A stretch of 64,000 bases of DNA from Sphingomonas sp. (GTDB lineage Bacteria; Pseudomonadota; Alphaproteobacteria; Sphingomonadales; Sphingomonadaceae). Made by a program: the position numbers and the translations under genes. The stretch covers positions 620,001 to 684,000 of the forward strand of contig JAFOMG010000017.1 of assembly GCA_017418975.1 (NCBI GenBank), in the 5' to 3' direction. This document shows positions 43,594-54,406 of this stretch, piece after piece; the stretch's first letter is position 1, and each line of letters opens with the position of its first letter. Under the pieces are notes generated by a model that had not been told where the DNA came from, did not search any database, and saw only the letters and a program-made list of their open reading frames with translations.

Positions 43594-44631
43594 CTAGGCA
43601 TCCCCCAATGCCGGGCGCGCTCCGAGCCCCGGCGCCTTGCGCCCGAATCTGCCGATCAGCCTGGATGCGAGCATCAGTGCCGCCAGCGCCACGGCTGCGC
43701 CGATGATCATGTCCGACAGATAGTGCGTCCCCTCCACCGGCACCGACAGCAGCATCGCCAGGCTCAGGCAGATCAGCGGCCAGCGCAGGTTTCCGCAGCG
43801 CCAGGCCGCGGCGATATAGAGGACGCCCGAGGCGGTGTGGAAGCTGGGAGCCGAGACCAGGCCGCGCAGCTCGTCGAGATTGACGCGACTCAGTTCGTGC
43901 GCGCGAAGCGGGGGGATGAGCGTTTCCTGCCAGATGGCGCTGCTCGGCATATAGGGGATCGGCCCCTTCCAGAGATAGGAGAGCGGCCCCACCGCCGGCA
44001 TGAACAGGTACAGGGTCAGCGTGATCAATGCGGCCAGCCAGAATCCGGCGAGAAAGCGATGGGCCTCGCGGCGCTGGCCACGGATCGCAAAGGCCGCGAG
44101 CAAGGCCGCCGGAATCACATAGATGCTCTGATAGGCGGCCATGCCGAGCAGTTGCAGGCTCCGGTGCCTGGCAGCCATCTCGTACCAGGCGAGCCAGTTG
44201 AAACGCAGCGCCTCGTCGGCTCTCTGCAGCCACGGATCGGCGAAGCCGTGCGACAGCGCCGCCAGCGGATAGCTGCTGACCGCGCCGATCAGCGCCATGG
44301 CGGTGAAGAAGGCGAAATACTCCGCGCAGTCGGCCGCCGCCTCCGCCCAGCGGAAACTCGTGCGGCCGAAAACCGGGCGAACGGCGAAAGCCAAGGCGAG
44401 CGCCAGGAAATAGGGCGCGTTGCCCGGCCGCAGCAGATCGACGCCGAGCTGCGCCTTCCACAGCAGCGCGCCGCAAATCGCCAGGCTCAGCCCGAGCGCT
44501 CCCCATAGCTGCGCGGGAGAGAAGCCGTCCGACAAGGGCGGCGCGCCGGGAATGATCCCGGGCGCTGAACCGGGGAGCGGTCGAAGCAGGGCGTTGGCCG
44601 GCACGGGCCGGAGGCGATCGAAACTTGGCAC
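43594..44631 (-). CDS. PAP2-family membrane phosphatase
   Basis: 345 aa with several membrane segments, e.g. LWGALGLSLAICGALLW, YFLALALAFAVRPVFG and FLAGFWLAALITLTLYLF. The phosphatase signatures are SAPSFHTASGVLYI near residue 262 (the SxxxH block with the second catalytic His in it) and PVEGTHYLSDMIIGAAVAL near residue 302 (His and Asp of block C3). It probably acts on lipid phosphates such as phosphatidate or undecaprenyl pyrophosphate, or on inositol phosphorylceramide-type lipids; sphingolipids are typical of the group, but this is not proven. Confidence 0.85.
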   Translation of the reverse strand: MPSFDRLRPVPANALLRPLPGSAPGIIPGAPPLSDGFSPAQLWGALGLSLAICGALLWKAQLGVDLLRPGNAPYFLALALAFAVRPVFGRTSFRWAEAAADCAEYFAFFTAMALIGAVSSYPLAALSHGFADPWLQRADEALRFNWLAWYEMAARHRSLQLLGMAAYQSIYVIPAALLAAFAIRGQRREAHRFLAGFWLAALITLTLYLFMPAVGPLSYLWKGPIPYMPSSAIWQETLIPPLRAHELSRVNLDELRGLVSAPSFHTASGVLYIAAAWRCGNLRWPLICLSLAMLLSVPVEGTHYLSDMIIGAAVALAALMLASRLIGRFGRKAPGLGARPALGDA

Positions 44632-44725
44632 CGTCCGGAGGGTAACGATTTGTCGAGCCCGCGCAATCGCATAGACGGCGGCACGAGCCCGCTGCCCGTC
44701 CGGACGCGGGATCGCGCCCTGCCCG

Positions 44726-46649
<1,924 letters not shown>

Positions 46650-46687
46650 ATGGTCATCATAGAGGCTGCTTGCCCGGCCGCCCGGCT

Positions 46688-47527
46688 TCAGGCGCCGAAA
46701 TGTTCCGTAGTGGTCCGATCGGCGGCGCGCTCGAGCAGGGCGCGGGCCTGGTCGACGTGCATCGCCTCGATCATCCGCCCCTCATATCGCTCCGCGCCCC
46801 CGGTCGCCGCCGCGATCAGGGCGCGGGCATCGGCGATCTCGGCCTCGCTCGGACCGAAGGCCCGGGCGGCGATGGCGAGCTGGCCGGGATGGATCAGCGA
46901 CTTGCCGTCGAAACCCAGCGCCCGCCCCTCGCGGCACTCCGCCGCCAGGCCCTCGGCGTCGTCGAGCCGGTTGAACACGCCGTCCAACGCCCAGACCCCG
47001 CCGGCGCGGGCGGCGAGGACGATCGTCTGCAGCGCGACCGACATCTGCGCGCGACCGCTCGACGGCGGCAGGCGGAGCGCGGCGGCCAGGTCGTTGGTGC
47101 CGGCGATCAGGCCCGCCACGCCCGGCACCGCGGCGATCGCGGCCGCGGCGAGCACGCCGAGCGGCGTCTCGATCATCGCCAGCAGCGGCTTGCCCAGCAC
47201 GCCCGCCACCCGCGCGACCTCGTCAGCCCCCTCGGCCTTGGGCAGCACCGCGAAATCGGCGGCGGACGATGCCACGGCGGCAAGGTCCCGGGGATGTTCC
47301 CCCGAACCGATCCCGTTCAGGCGGATCGCGGCGAGGCGCGGCCCGAACCCCTCGGCCATCGCCGCCACCGCGGCGAGGCGCGCCTCCGCCTTGTCGGCAT
47401 CCTTCACCGCGTCTTCCAGGTCGAGGATCACCAGGTCGGCCGGAAGCCCGCGCGCCTTCTCGATCGCACGCGGGTTCGAGGCCGGGAGGAACAGGGCGGT
47501 GCGCGGTGCGAGACGGGCCGTGATCAT
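46688..47527 (-). CDS. HpcH/HpaI aldolase family, CitE-like CoA lyase
   Basis: 279 aa with the CitE-like TIM barrel: ALFLPASNPRAIEKARGLPA at the start, DLVILDLEDAVKD near residue 30 with the metal-binding Asp/Glu, AIRLNGIGS near residue 65, LLAMIETPLGVLAA near residue 120 with the conserved Glu, and GFDGKSLIHPGQLAIAARAF near residue 205 with the KSLIHP signature. Such stand-alone CitE proteins act on malyl- or citramalyl-CoA. It is followed on the same strand by the hypothetical gene upstream of guaB. Confidence 0.85.
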   Translation of the reverse strand: MITARLAPRTALFLPASNPRAIEKARGLPADLVILDLEDAVKDADKAEARLAAVAAMAEGFGPRLAAIRLNGIGSGEHPRDLAAVASSAADFAVLPKAEGADEVARVAGVLGKPLLAMIETPLGVLAAAAIAAVPGVAGLIAGTNDLAAALRLPPSSGRAQMSVALQTIVLAARAGGVWALDGVFNRLDDAEGLAAECREGRALGFDGKSLIHPGQLAIAARAFGPSEAEIADARALIAAATGGAERYEGRMIEAMHVDQARALLERAADRTTTEHFGA

Positions 47528-47563
47528 GGCCCATCTCTATGCTAGCAAGGATCGGATTGGCGA

Positions 47564-47593
47564 GGGCCACATTCTTTTTGGGCCACATTCTTT
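47564..47593. repeat. 14-bp direct repeat upstream of the SPFH gene
   Basis: GGGCCACATTCTTT occurs at 47564-47577 and again at 47580-47593, a 16-bp period, between the divergent CitE-like start (47527) and the SPFH start (47606). Could be a tandem regulatory site or a small slippage duplication. Confidence 0.6.
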
Positions 47594-47605
47594 GGGGGAG
47601 TCGGA

Positions 47606-48601
47606 ATGCTCGTACTCAATGTCTTCCTGGGCGCGGTGGCCGCGGTGGTCGTGCTCTATCTCTTCTCCAGCGTCACGATCGTCCGCCAGGGCTATCAATA
47701 TACGATCGAGCATTTCGGCCGGTTCACCACGGTCGCGACGCCGGGCTTCAACTTCTATCCCGCCTTCTTCTACCGGGTCGGCCGGCGCGTGAACATGATG
47801 GAGCAGGTGATCGATATTCCGGGCCAGGAGATCATCACCAAGGACAATGCGATGATCTCCACCGACGGCGTGGTATTCTTCCAGGTCCTCGACGCGGCCA
47901 AGGCCGCCTATGAGGTGTCGGACCTCTATATCGCGCTGCTCCAGCTCACCACGACCAACCTGCGCACCGTGATGGGATCGATGGATCTCGACGAGACGCT
48001 GTCGAAGCGCGACGAGATCAATGCCCGGCTGCTCTCGGTGGTCGACCATGCGACGACCCCCTGGGGCGTGAAGATCACCCGCGTGGAGATCAAGGACATC
48101 CGCCCGCCCGCCGACATCGTCAACGCGATGGGCCGCCAGATGAAGGCCGAGCGCGAGAAGCGCGCCAACATCCTGGAGGCCGAGGGCACCCGGGCCTCGG
48201 AGATCCTGCGCGCCGAGGGCCAGAAACAGTCCAAGATCCTCGAGGCCGAGGGCCGGCGCGAAGCGGCCTTCCGCGACGCCGAGGCGCGCGAACGCTCGGC
48301 CGAGGCCGAGGCCAAGGCGACCCAGCTCGTCTCGGACGCGATCGAGGCCGGCTCCAGCCAGTCGCTCAACTACTTCATCGCGCAGAAATATGTGGAAGCG
48401 GTCGGCAAGTTCGCGACCTCGCCCAATGCCAAGACCATCCTGTTCCCGGTCGAGGCGACGCAGCTGATCGGCACGCTGGGCGGCATCGGCGAGCTGGCGC
48501 GCGACGCGCTGGGCGGCAGCGGCGGCAATGGCGGCGCGCCCCGCCCGCCCGCCCCGCCGGCCCCGTCGCGCCCGCGGCCGTTCGGACCTCAGGAGAGTTG
48601 A
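47606..48601 (+). CDS. SPFH/band-7 membrane protein (stomatin-like, QmcA type)
   Basis: 331 aa. An N-terminal membrane helix ([19 protein letters not shown]) leads into the band-7 domain: [36 protein letters not shown] and [19 protein letters not shown] coiled-coil segment rich in Ala, Glu and Arg ([20 protein letters not shown]) follows, then a Gly/Pro-rich tail. Proteins of this class form large membrane rings and scaffold other proteins. It sits two bases before an NfeD gene, the usual partner. AGGAGAG at its end serves the next gene. Confidence 0.93.
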   Translation: MLVLNVFLGAVAAVVVLYLFSSVTIVRQGYQYTIEHFGRFTTVATPGFNFYPAFFYRVGRRVNMMEQVIDIPGQEIITKDNAMISTDGVVFFQVLDAAKAAYEVSDLYIALLQLTTTNLRTVMGSMDLDETLSKRDEINARLLSVVDHATTPWGVKITRVEIKDIRPPADIVNAMGRQMKAEREKRANILEAEGTRASEILRAEGQKQSKILEAEGRREAAFRDAEARERSAEAEAKATQLVSDAIEAGSSQSLNYFIAQKYVEAVGKFATSPNAKTILFPVEATQLIGTLGGIGELARDALGGSGGNGGAPRPPAPPAPSRPRPFGPQES

Positions 48602-48602
48602 G

Positions 48603-49052
48603 ATGAACTTCGATCAACTGCTCGCCGTGCCGGGCCTGGCCTGGCTGATCCTCGCCGCGCTGCTCGCCATCGCCGAGCTGCTCGCGCCGGGCATCTTCCT
48701 GGTCTTCATCGCCGTCGGCGCCGCGGTCACCGGCATCGTCACCCTGCTGGTGCCGGCATTCGACCTGGTGTTCGAAGTGTTCCTGTTCGCGGGCGCCTCC
48801 GCGGCGGCGGTGGCGGTCGGGCGGCGCTGGTATCGCGCCAATCCGGTACCGAGCCAGGATCCGCTGCTCAACGATCGCGTCGCCCGGCTGATCGGCCAGG
48901 TGGTAACCGTGGTCGAGCCCATCGTATCGGGCCAGGGCCGGGTGAAGGTGGGCGATGGCGAATGGCTGGCGAGCGGCCCGGATGCGCCGGTGGGCGCGCA
49001 GGTCCGCATCATCGGCGGCCGGGGCGGTTCGCTCGACGTCGAGCCTGCCTGA
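48603..49052 (+). CDS. NfeD family membrane protein
   Basis: 149 aa. Membrane segments at AWLILAALLAIAELLAPGIF, FIAVGAAVTGIVTLLVPAF and LFAGASAAAVAVGRRW, followed by an OB-fold domain (VARLIGQVVTVVEPIVSGQG, GDGEWLASGPDAPVGAQVRI) at the C terminus. This short NfeD1b form works with SPFH/stomatin proteins in membrane quality control. The ATG lies 2 bases after the SPFH stop and is preceded by AGGAG. Confidence 0.93.
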   Translation: MNFDQLLAVPGLAWLILAALLAIAELLAPGIFLVFIAVGAAVTGIVTLLVPAFDLVFEVFLFAGASAAAVAVGRRWYRANPVPSQDPLLNDRVARLIGQVVTVVEPIVSGQGRVKVGDGEWLASGPDAPVGAQVRIIGGRGGSLDVEPA

Positions 49053-49065
49053 TGTCTCTTTCTTC

Positions 49066-49091
49066 GTCATCCCCGCGCCGGCGGGGATGAC
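49066..49091. repeat. Single REP-like palindrome
   Basis: 26-bp perfect palindrome starting GTCATCCCCGCGCC, between the NfeD gene and the DUF885 gene on the same strand. It sits 21 bases before the next start, so it may affect initiation there. Confidence 0.85.
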
Positions 49092-49112
49092 CGCCGTTTC
49101 GAGGAATTCCGA

Positions 49113-50933
49113 ATGAACACCACTCGCCGCCAGTTGCTGCTCGGCGCGGGCTCGACGCTCGCGATCGCCGGCACGCCCGCCCGGGCCCGCGCGCTGCTGG
49201 CCGATAGTGACGCGCCGGCCCAGGCGCTGATCGACCGGATCGCCGAGCAGATGCTGCGCGACTATCCCGAGACGGCGACCACGCTGGGCGTCGACAAGGA
49301 CAAGCGCGCGAACCTGAAGCACCAGCTGATGGATCGCTCGGTCAAGGGCCAGGCGCGGATCGCGGCGAATCTGAAAAAGGGGCTGGCCGATCTGGCGAAG
49401 CTCGACACCAACGCGCTGAGCCCGGCGATGCGCACCCATGTCGACGTGATCCAGGCGAGCTTCTCCAACGCGCTCAAGGGCTTCGCCTTCGGCTATGGCG
49501 ACGTGGCCACCGGCAGCTGGCGCAACTCGCCCTATGTCGTGGTCCAGAATGTCGGTGCGTTCCTCGACCTGCCGCGCATGCTGGACAGCGACCACCAGAT
49601 CGCGACGCCGGAGGACGGCGAGGCCTATCTCGACCGGCTGGAGAGCTATGCCGAGCAGGTCGACGGCGAAACCGAGCGGCTCAAGCGCGCGGCGGCCCGA
49701 GGCGTGATCGCGCCCGACTTCCTGCTCGACAAATGCCTGAAGCAGATCCGGCTGGCCCGCAGCGGCAATCCCGCCGGCTGGGGCGTGGTCACCTCGGTCG
49801 CCAATCGCACCGCGGGCATGGACGGCGATTTCGGCGAGCGTGCGTGGCTGCTCGCGAAGGACAGGCTGGCGCCCGCGCTCGACCGGCAGATCGCCGAATT
49901 GCAGAAGCATCGTGCCCGCGCGACCAGCGATGCAGGGGTGTGGAAGTTCAAGGACGGCGACGCCTATTATGCCTGGGCATTGAGCGCCGGCACCACGACG
50001 GCGATGACGCCCGACGAAGTCCATCAGATGGGCCTGGACCAGCTGGCGAAGATCCAGTCCGAGATGGACGCGATCCTGAAGAAGCAGGGCTATTCGCAGG
50101 GCCCGGTCGGCGCGCGGATGGAGGCGCTGGCCAAGGATCCGCGCTTCGCCTTTCCCGAGGGCGATCCGGGCCGCGCGGAGATCCTCAAATTCCTCAACGA
50201 GCGCATCGCCGACATTCGCGGCCGCATGCCCCAGGCCTTCCACACGCTGGTGAAGGGCAATGTCGAAGTGAAGCGGCTGCCGCCCGAGGAGGAGCCCGGC
50301 GCGCCCGGCGCCTATGGCGGCGCGGGATCGATCGACGGCACGATCCCGGGCAAGTTCTGGATCAACCTGCGCACCACCAGCCTGCACACCCGCTTCAGCC
50401 TGCCCGACCTTGCCTATCACGAAGCGATTCCCGGCCATGTCTGGCAGGGCGAATATGCCAATCGGATGCCGCTGATCCGCTCGATCCTGGCGTTCAACGC
50501 CTATTCGGAAGGCTGGGCGCTCTATGCCGAGCAGCTGGCCGACGAGCTGGGCGTCTATGCCGAGAATCCGGCGGAGAAGCTCGGCTATCTCCAGTCGCTC
50601 GGCTTTCGTGCCTGCCGGCTGGTCGTCGATACCGGCCTCCATGCCAAGCGCTGGACCCGACAGCAGGCGATCGACTGGTTCGTCACCGCCAATGGCTCGT
50701 CGGTGGAGGAAGTCTCGGGCGAGGTCGATCGCTATTGCTCCTGGCCGGGCCAGGCATGCGGCTACAAGGTGGGGCATAGCGAGATCAATCGCCTGCGCGA
50801 CCATGCCAAGGCCGCGCTGGGCGAGCGCTACGACTTCCGCGCGTTCAACGATGCGGTGGTGCTGGGCGGCAATGTGCCGATGACCGTGCTGGGCCATGTG
50901 ATCGACCGGCACATCGCCGAACGCAAGGGCTGA
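49113..50933 (+). CDS. DUF885 family protein, likely zinc metallopeptidase with Tat signal
   Basis: 606 aa. The N terminus MNTTRRQLLLGAGSTLAIAG carries a twin-arginine motif, so export in folded form is likely. The protein matches DUF885, a peptidase-like family: PDLAYHEAIPGHVWQGEYA near residue 430 has the HExxxGH metal-binding pattern, followed by AFNAYSEGWALYAEQLADEL near residue 462, where a second ligand Glu lies. Substrate unknown. The stop shares a base with the next gene (TGATG), so both are translated together. Confidence 0.88.
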   Translation: MNTTRRQLLLGAGSTLAIAGTPARARALLADSDAPAQALIDRIAEQMLRDYPETATTLGVDKDKRANLKHQLMDRSVKGQARIAANLKKGLADLAKLDTNALSPAMRTHVDVIQASFSNALKGFAFGYGDVATGSWRNSPYVVVQNVGAFLDLPRMLDSDHQIATPEDGEAYLDRLESYAEQVDGETERLKRAAARGVIAPDFLLDKCLKQIRLARSGNPAGWGVVTSVANRTAGMDGDFGERAWLLAKDRLAPALDRQIAELQKHRARATSDAGVWKFKDGDAYYAWALSAGTTTAMTPDEVHQMGLDQLAKIQSEMDAILKKQGYSQGPVGARMEALAKDPRFAFPEGDPGRAEILKFLNERIADIRGRMPQAFHTLVKGNVEVKRLPPEEEPGAPGAYGGAGSIDGTIPGKFWINLRTTSLHTRFSLPDLAYHEAIPGHVWQGEYANRMPLIRSILAFNAYSEGWALYAEQLADELGVYAENPAEKLGYLQSLGFRACRLVVDTGLHAKRWTRQQAIDWFVTANGSSVEEVSGEVDRYCSWPGQACGYKVGHSEINRLRDHAKAALGERYDFRAFNDAVVLGGNVPMTVLGHVIDRHIAERKG

Positions 50934-51301
50934 TGGCCTGGCGCCCGCGCCATGCGATCGTCGCGGCGCTGCTGTTGGGAGTGGAAGTGCTGATCGCGCT
51001 CCATGTCCGGGATCGCTTCGTGCGGCCCTATCTGGGCGATGTGCTGGCGGTGATCCTCGTCCATTGCAGCCTGCGCGCGGTGCTGCCGATCCGGCCCCTG
51101 CCCGCCGCGGCGGCGGCCTTTGCGATCGGCGCTCTGATCGAGTTCGGCCAGGCGATCCATATCCTCGACCTGCTCGGGCTGCGCGGCAACCGGGCCGTCG
51201 CGGTGGTGCTCGGCGGTAGCTTCGAGTGGCTCGATTTCCTCGCCTATGCCGCGGGCGCCGGGATCGCGCTGGCGGTTGATCGAAGAGTATTGCCGAACTA
51301 A
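50933..51301 (+). CDS. DUF2809 family membrane protein
   Basis: 122 aa, mostly hydrophobic, with four probable membrane helices (AIVAALLLGVEVLIALHV, VLAVILVHCSLRAVLPI, AAAAFAIGALIEFGQAIH and LDFLAYAAGAGIALAVDR). Family features include a Phe-Gly-Gln motif and a GDVLAVILVY-like segment. Start ATG overlaps the previous stop by one base. Function of this family is unknown; it may lie in the same transcript as the DUF885 gene by chance of packing. Confidence 0.8.
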   Translation: MAWRPRHAIVAALLLGVEVLIALHVRDRFVRPYLGDVLAVILVHCSLRAVLPIRPLPAAAAAFAIGALIEFGQAIHILDLLGLRGNRAVAVVLGGSFEWLDFLAYAAGAGIALAVDRRVLPN

Positions 51302-51334
51302 TACAGTTGGCGAACCACAAGGGAACTGGAAACG

Positions 51335-52180
51335 GTGGCGTTGCGGCGGGCGCGGCATGAATTCTGGGGCGACGGCCCCGCCTATCGCGCGATCGGCGGC
51401 TTCACCTATCACCGCCTCGCCGCCACGGCGCCCGAGCACGAGGTCGAGACGCACACGCATGACGAGGCGCATTTCGTGCTCGTCCTTTCGGGCGCGTATA
51501 AATCCTCGGCCAGGGATGCGCCCCCGGTCTCGCGCACGCCGCTGCTGGTGTTCAACCCGCCCGGCACCACGCACCGCGACCGGTTCCATAACGGCCAGGG
51601 CAGCTTCCTCGCCATCTCGGGCGGATATGCGCGCGGCGAAGGGCCGGCGGTGCGGGTGCTCGATCCCTATGCGATCTGGACGGCGCACGCCGTCGCGGCG
51701 CAGTTCGACCGCGCGGCGCCCTCTCCCCTCGCCTTTGACGGGCGCGCGCACCAGCTGGTCGCCAGCGTGCAGCCGCTCTCGTCCGACGAGGCGCGACGTG
51801 CCGCCAGGCCGCCTTCCTGGCTGCGCCGGGTATTCGAGATGAGCTTCACCGCCGACGACCCGGAACTATGCGTCGCCGACCTTGCCCGCGAGGCGGGGGT
51901 GCACCCGGTGCACCTTGCCCGCGTCTTTCGCCGCTATCTCCATTGCACCCCGGGCGAGCTGCTGCGCGGGCGGCGGCTGGAACGAGCGGCGGCCATGCTG
52001 GGGCGCGGCACCGCCTCGCTGGCGGAAGTGGCCTATGCCACGGGCTTTGTCGATCAGGCGCATCTGAGCCACGCTTTCCGGGACGCGTTCAGCGCCACGC
52101 CGGCCCGCTGGCGGCGCGAGGTTGCGCGGATACAAGACGGTGGCACGCCGCCCGCGCAGAGCGGCGGACCCAACCGATGA
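51335..52180 (+). CDS. AraC family transcriptional regulator
   Basis: 281 aa from GTG 51335. The N-terminal cupin-like ligand domain has HEVETHTHDEAHFVLVLSG near residue 30 and FNPPGTTHRDRFHNGQGSF near residue 70. The C-terminal DNA-binding part has two helix-turn-helix units: CVADLAREAGVHPVHLARVF and ASLAEVAYATGFVDQAHLSH, ending AFRDAFSATPARWRREV. It is 33 bases after the DUF2809 gene and 10 bases before the serine-hydrolase gene, so it may control these neighbours. Ligand unknown. Confidence 0.9.
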   Translation: MALRRARHEFWGDGPAYRAIGGFTYHRLAATAPEHEVETHTHDEAHFVLVLSGAYKSSARDAPPVSRTPLLVFNPPGTTHRDRFHNGQGSFLAISGGYARGEGPAVRVLDPYAIWTAHAVAAQFDRAAPSPLAFDGRAHQLVASVQPLSSDEARRAARPPSWLRRVFEMSFTADDPELCVADLAREAGVHPVHLARVFRRYLHCTPGELLRGRRLERAAAMLGRGTASLAEVAYATGFVDQAHLSHAFRDAFSATPARWRREVARIQDGGTPPAQSGGPNR

Positions 52181-52190
52181 AAGGGTCTCG

Positions 52191-53933
52191 ATGCGTACCG
52201 CCTTCCTCTCCGTCCTGCTCGCCGCCGCAATGACCCTCCCGGTTCCCCTCGCCGCGCAGGGTGCGGCCCAGGATCTCGTCGGGCTCTGGGTCGCGAAGAA
52301 GCGCTTCGGCCCGGATGTGCGCGGCACGCTCACCCTGGTCCGGGATGCGTCGGGCTGGCGGGCCGAAATCGCCGGACGCGAGGCGGCGGTGACGCAGGCG
52401 GGCGACACGCTGCGCTTCACGCTGGCGGACGAGCGGGGCGGCTTTCGCGGGCGGATCGAGGGCGACCGCATCCGCGGCCATTGGATCCAGCCCCGGAGCG
52501 TCACCGGCGGCATGCGCTATGCGACGCCGGTAGTGCTCGCCGCCGCCGGCCCGTCGCTGTGGCGGGGCGAGGTGCGGCCGCTCGACGAGACCTTCACGCT
52601 CTATCTGAAGATCGACCGCGAGGCGGATGGGCGGCTCGGCGTGTTCCTGCGCAATCCGGACCGCAATATCGGCCGCAACGTCGACCTCAGGCATGTCGAG
52701 CTGAAGGACGGCCATGTGCGGCTGCTCGGCAAGCCCGGCGGCGCGGCCGAGGAAGTGGAAATCGCCACCGGCAGCTTCGATGCCGGCAACCGCCTGCTCT
52801 CGATCGCCATTCCCGGGCGCGGCAACAGCTATGATTTCGAGCCGGCGGGCGCGTTGAGCGACTTCTATCCCCGCCCCGGCCTCACGGCGCCCTATGCCTA
52901 TCGCGTGCCGCTGCCCAGGCAGGACGGCTGGCCGGTCTCGACGCTGGCGGCGGAAGGGATCGACCGCGCGGCGATCGAGCGCTTCGTCCAGATGCTGATC
53001 GACCAGCCGATCGACTCGGTTCACGCCCAGGATATCCATGCCGTGCTGATCGCCCGCCACGGCCGGCTGGTGCTCGAGGAATATCTCCACGGCACCGACG
53101 GCGATGCCCCGCACGACACGCGCTCGGCCGCGAAGAGCCTCACTTCGGTGCTGATCGGCGCGGCGATGCAGCAGGGCACGCGGATCGGGCCGGAAACGCC
53201 GGTCTATGCCACGATGGAGAAGGCGCTCCCCGCCGATCTCGATCCGCGCAAGCGGGCGATGACGCTGGGTGACCTGCTCGGCATGGCATCGGGGTTCCAC
53301 TGCGACGATCGCGATCCCAAGGCCCCGGGCAATGAGGACGTGATGCAGGACCAGGAGGCCCAGCCCGACTGGTATCGCTATGCGCTCGACCTGCCGATGG
53401 TCGCAGCACCGGGGGCGAGCCGCGTCTATTGCAGCACCAATCCCAACCTTGCCGGCGGCGTGCTGGCGCGCGTGACCGGCGAGCCGCTGGAGCAGAGCTT
53501 CGACCGGCTGATCGCCCGGCCGATGCAGTTCGGGCCCTATGCCCTCAACCTGCAGCCGACCGGCGAGCCCTATATGGGCGGCGGCGCGCAGTTCCGGCCG
53601 CGCGATTTCATGAAGCTCGGCCAGCTGATGCTCGACGGCGGCACCTGGCGGGGCAAGCGCATCCTGAGCGCCGACTGGGTGCGGCGCTCCACCGCCCCGA
53701 GCGGCGAGCTGCGCGGGCTGCACTATGGCTATCTCTGGTGGGGGATCGACCTGCCCTGGCGGGGCACGAAGCTGCCGGCCTTCTATGCGGCGGGCAATGG
53801 CGGCCAGGTGGTGATCGTGGTGCCGAAGCTCGACCTGGTCGTCGCGATCTTCGGCGGCAATTACGGGGACAAGGTGATGTACGTGCCCCAGGAGAAATAC
53901 ACGCCGGACCATATCCTGCCGGCGATACGCTGA
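52191..53933 (+). CDS. Serine hydrolase (beta-lactamase/class C-like fold), secreted
   Basis: 580 aa from ATG 52191 (the frame further upstream overlaps the AraC gene and lacks a site). Signal peptide: MRTAFLSVLLAAAMTLP, cleavage near PLAAQG. The first about 220 aa form a separate beta domain (LVGLWVAKKRFGPDVRGTLT). The C-terminal hydrolase domain has DTRSAAKSLTSVLIGAAM, in which SAAK is the SxxK nucleophile motif, and VYCSTNPNLAGGVLARVTG with the Tyr of the YxN-type motif. AGNGGQVVIVVPKLDLVV near the end plays the part of the KTG/HxG motif. It is likely a periplasmic esterase or peptidase rather than a resistance enzyme. Confidence 0.88.
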   Translation: MRTAFLSVLLAAAMTLPVPLAAQGAAQDLVGLWVAKKRFGPDVRGTLTLVRDASGWRAEIAGREAAVTQAGDTLRFTLADERGGFRGRIEGDRIRGHWIQPRSVTGGMRYATPVVLAAAGPSLWRGEVRPLDETFTLYLKIDREADGRLGVFLRNPDRNIGRNVDLRHVELKDGHVRLLGKPGGAAEEVEIATGSFDAGNRLLSIAIPGRGNSYDFEPAGALSDFYPRPGLTAPYAYRVPLPRQDGWPVSTLAAEGIDRAAIERFVQMLIDQPIDSVHAQDIHAVLIARHGRLVLEEYLHGTDGDAPHDTRSAAKSLTSVLIGAAMQQGTRIGPETPVYATMEKALPADLDPRKRAMTLGDLLGMASGFHCDDRDPKAPGNEDVMQDQEAQPDWYRYALDLPMVAAPGASRVYCSTNPNLAGGVLARVTGEPLEQSFDRLIARPMQFGPYALNLQPTGEPYMGGGAQFRPRDFMKLGQLMLDGGTWRGKRILSADWVRRSTAPSGELRGLHYGYLWWGIDLPWRGTKLPAFYAAGNGGQVVIVVPKLDLVVAIFGGNYGDKVMYVPQEKYTPDHILPAIR

Positions 53934-53938
53934 AACAC

Positions 53939-53973
53939 GCGGGCTCGCCCGGCCGGATGCCGGGCGAGCCCGC
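53939..53973. terminator. Strong bidirectional hairpin
   Basis: A perfect 15-bp stem (GCGGGCTCGCCCGGC / GCCGGGCGAGCCCGC) with a 5-base loop CGGAT, placed exactly between convergent genes (stops at 53933 and 53981). No T run on either side, but the stem is the strongest in the window, so it probably ends or stabilises both transcripts. Confidence 0.7.
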
Positions 53974-53980
53974 GCGGATC

Positions 53981-54301
53981 TCAGCTCTTGGTGCCGAACA
54001 GCCCCGAGGCGAGGCCGCCGAGCTGGCCGAGCACGCCCTCGCCGCCCTCCTGCATCAGCTGCGAGAAGCGGCCGAGCGAACCCTCGCCGCCGATATGGCC
54101 GATGATCTCCTGGAGCTTCTCCACCGGCAGCCCGGTCGCCGAGGCGGCGCCTTCGGCGGTGTCGGTGTCCATCGGATGGAATTTGGCGAGCGCCTGCACC
54201 GCCTGCTCGACATGCTCGGGCGAAAGCCCGACCTTGGCCGCGAGATTGGCCACGTCCACGTTCTGCGAAACCTGGCCGAGAATGCCGTCGAGAATGCTCA
54301 T
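53981..54301 (-). CDS. DUF937/YidB-like small protein
   Basis: 106 aa from ATG 54301; GGGAG lies 8 bases upstream. It starts MSILDGILGQVSQNVDVAN and has helical repeats (AAKVGLSPEHVEQAVQALAK, GLPVEKLQEIIGHIGGEG) and a Gly-rich tail (GVLGQLGGLASGLFGTKS). This is the pattern of the YidB/DUF937 or DUF2780 groups of small helical proteins. No signal peptide. Function unknown. It is convergent with the serine hydrolase and downstream of pckA by over 100 bases. Confidence 0.7.
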   Translation of the reverse strand: MSILDGILGQVSQNVDVANLAAKVGLSPEHVEQAVQALAKFHPMDTDTAEGAASATGLPVEKLQEIIGHIGGEGSLGRFSQLMQEGGEGVLGQLGGLASGLFGTKS

Positions 54302-54406
54302 ATGCTTGCTCCCGTTACGAATGGTCGGAACGGGAGCAGGCTTAGCACAGCTTGGCGCGGGCGCCCACAATTTCCCCCGGTATCCGGCCGGGAAAAGCGC
54401 GACGGA

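Noticed and set aside
48375..51320. A 981-codon minus-strand frame opposite SPFH, NfeD and DUF885 genes
   Set aside because: Antisense shadow; crosses intergenic repeats and gene boundaries without signals.
52191..53933. Naming the serine hydrolase a beta-lactamase resistance gene
   Set aside because: Only the general SxxK and Tyr motifs are present, with a large extra N-terminal domain; many such proteins are esterases.
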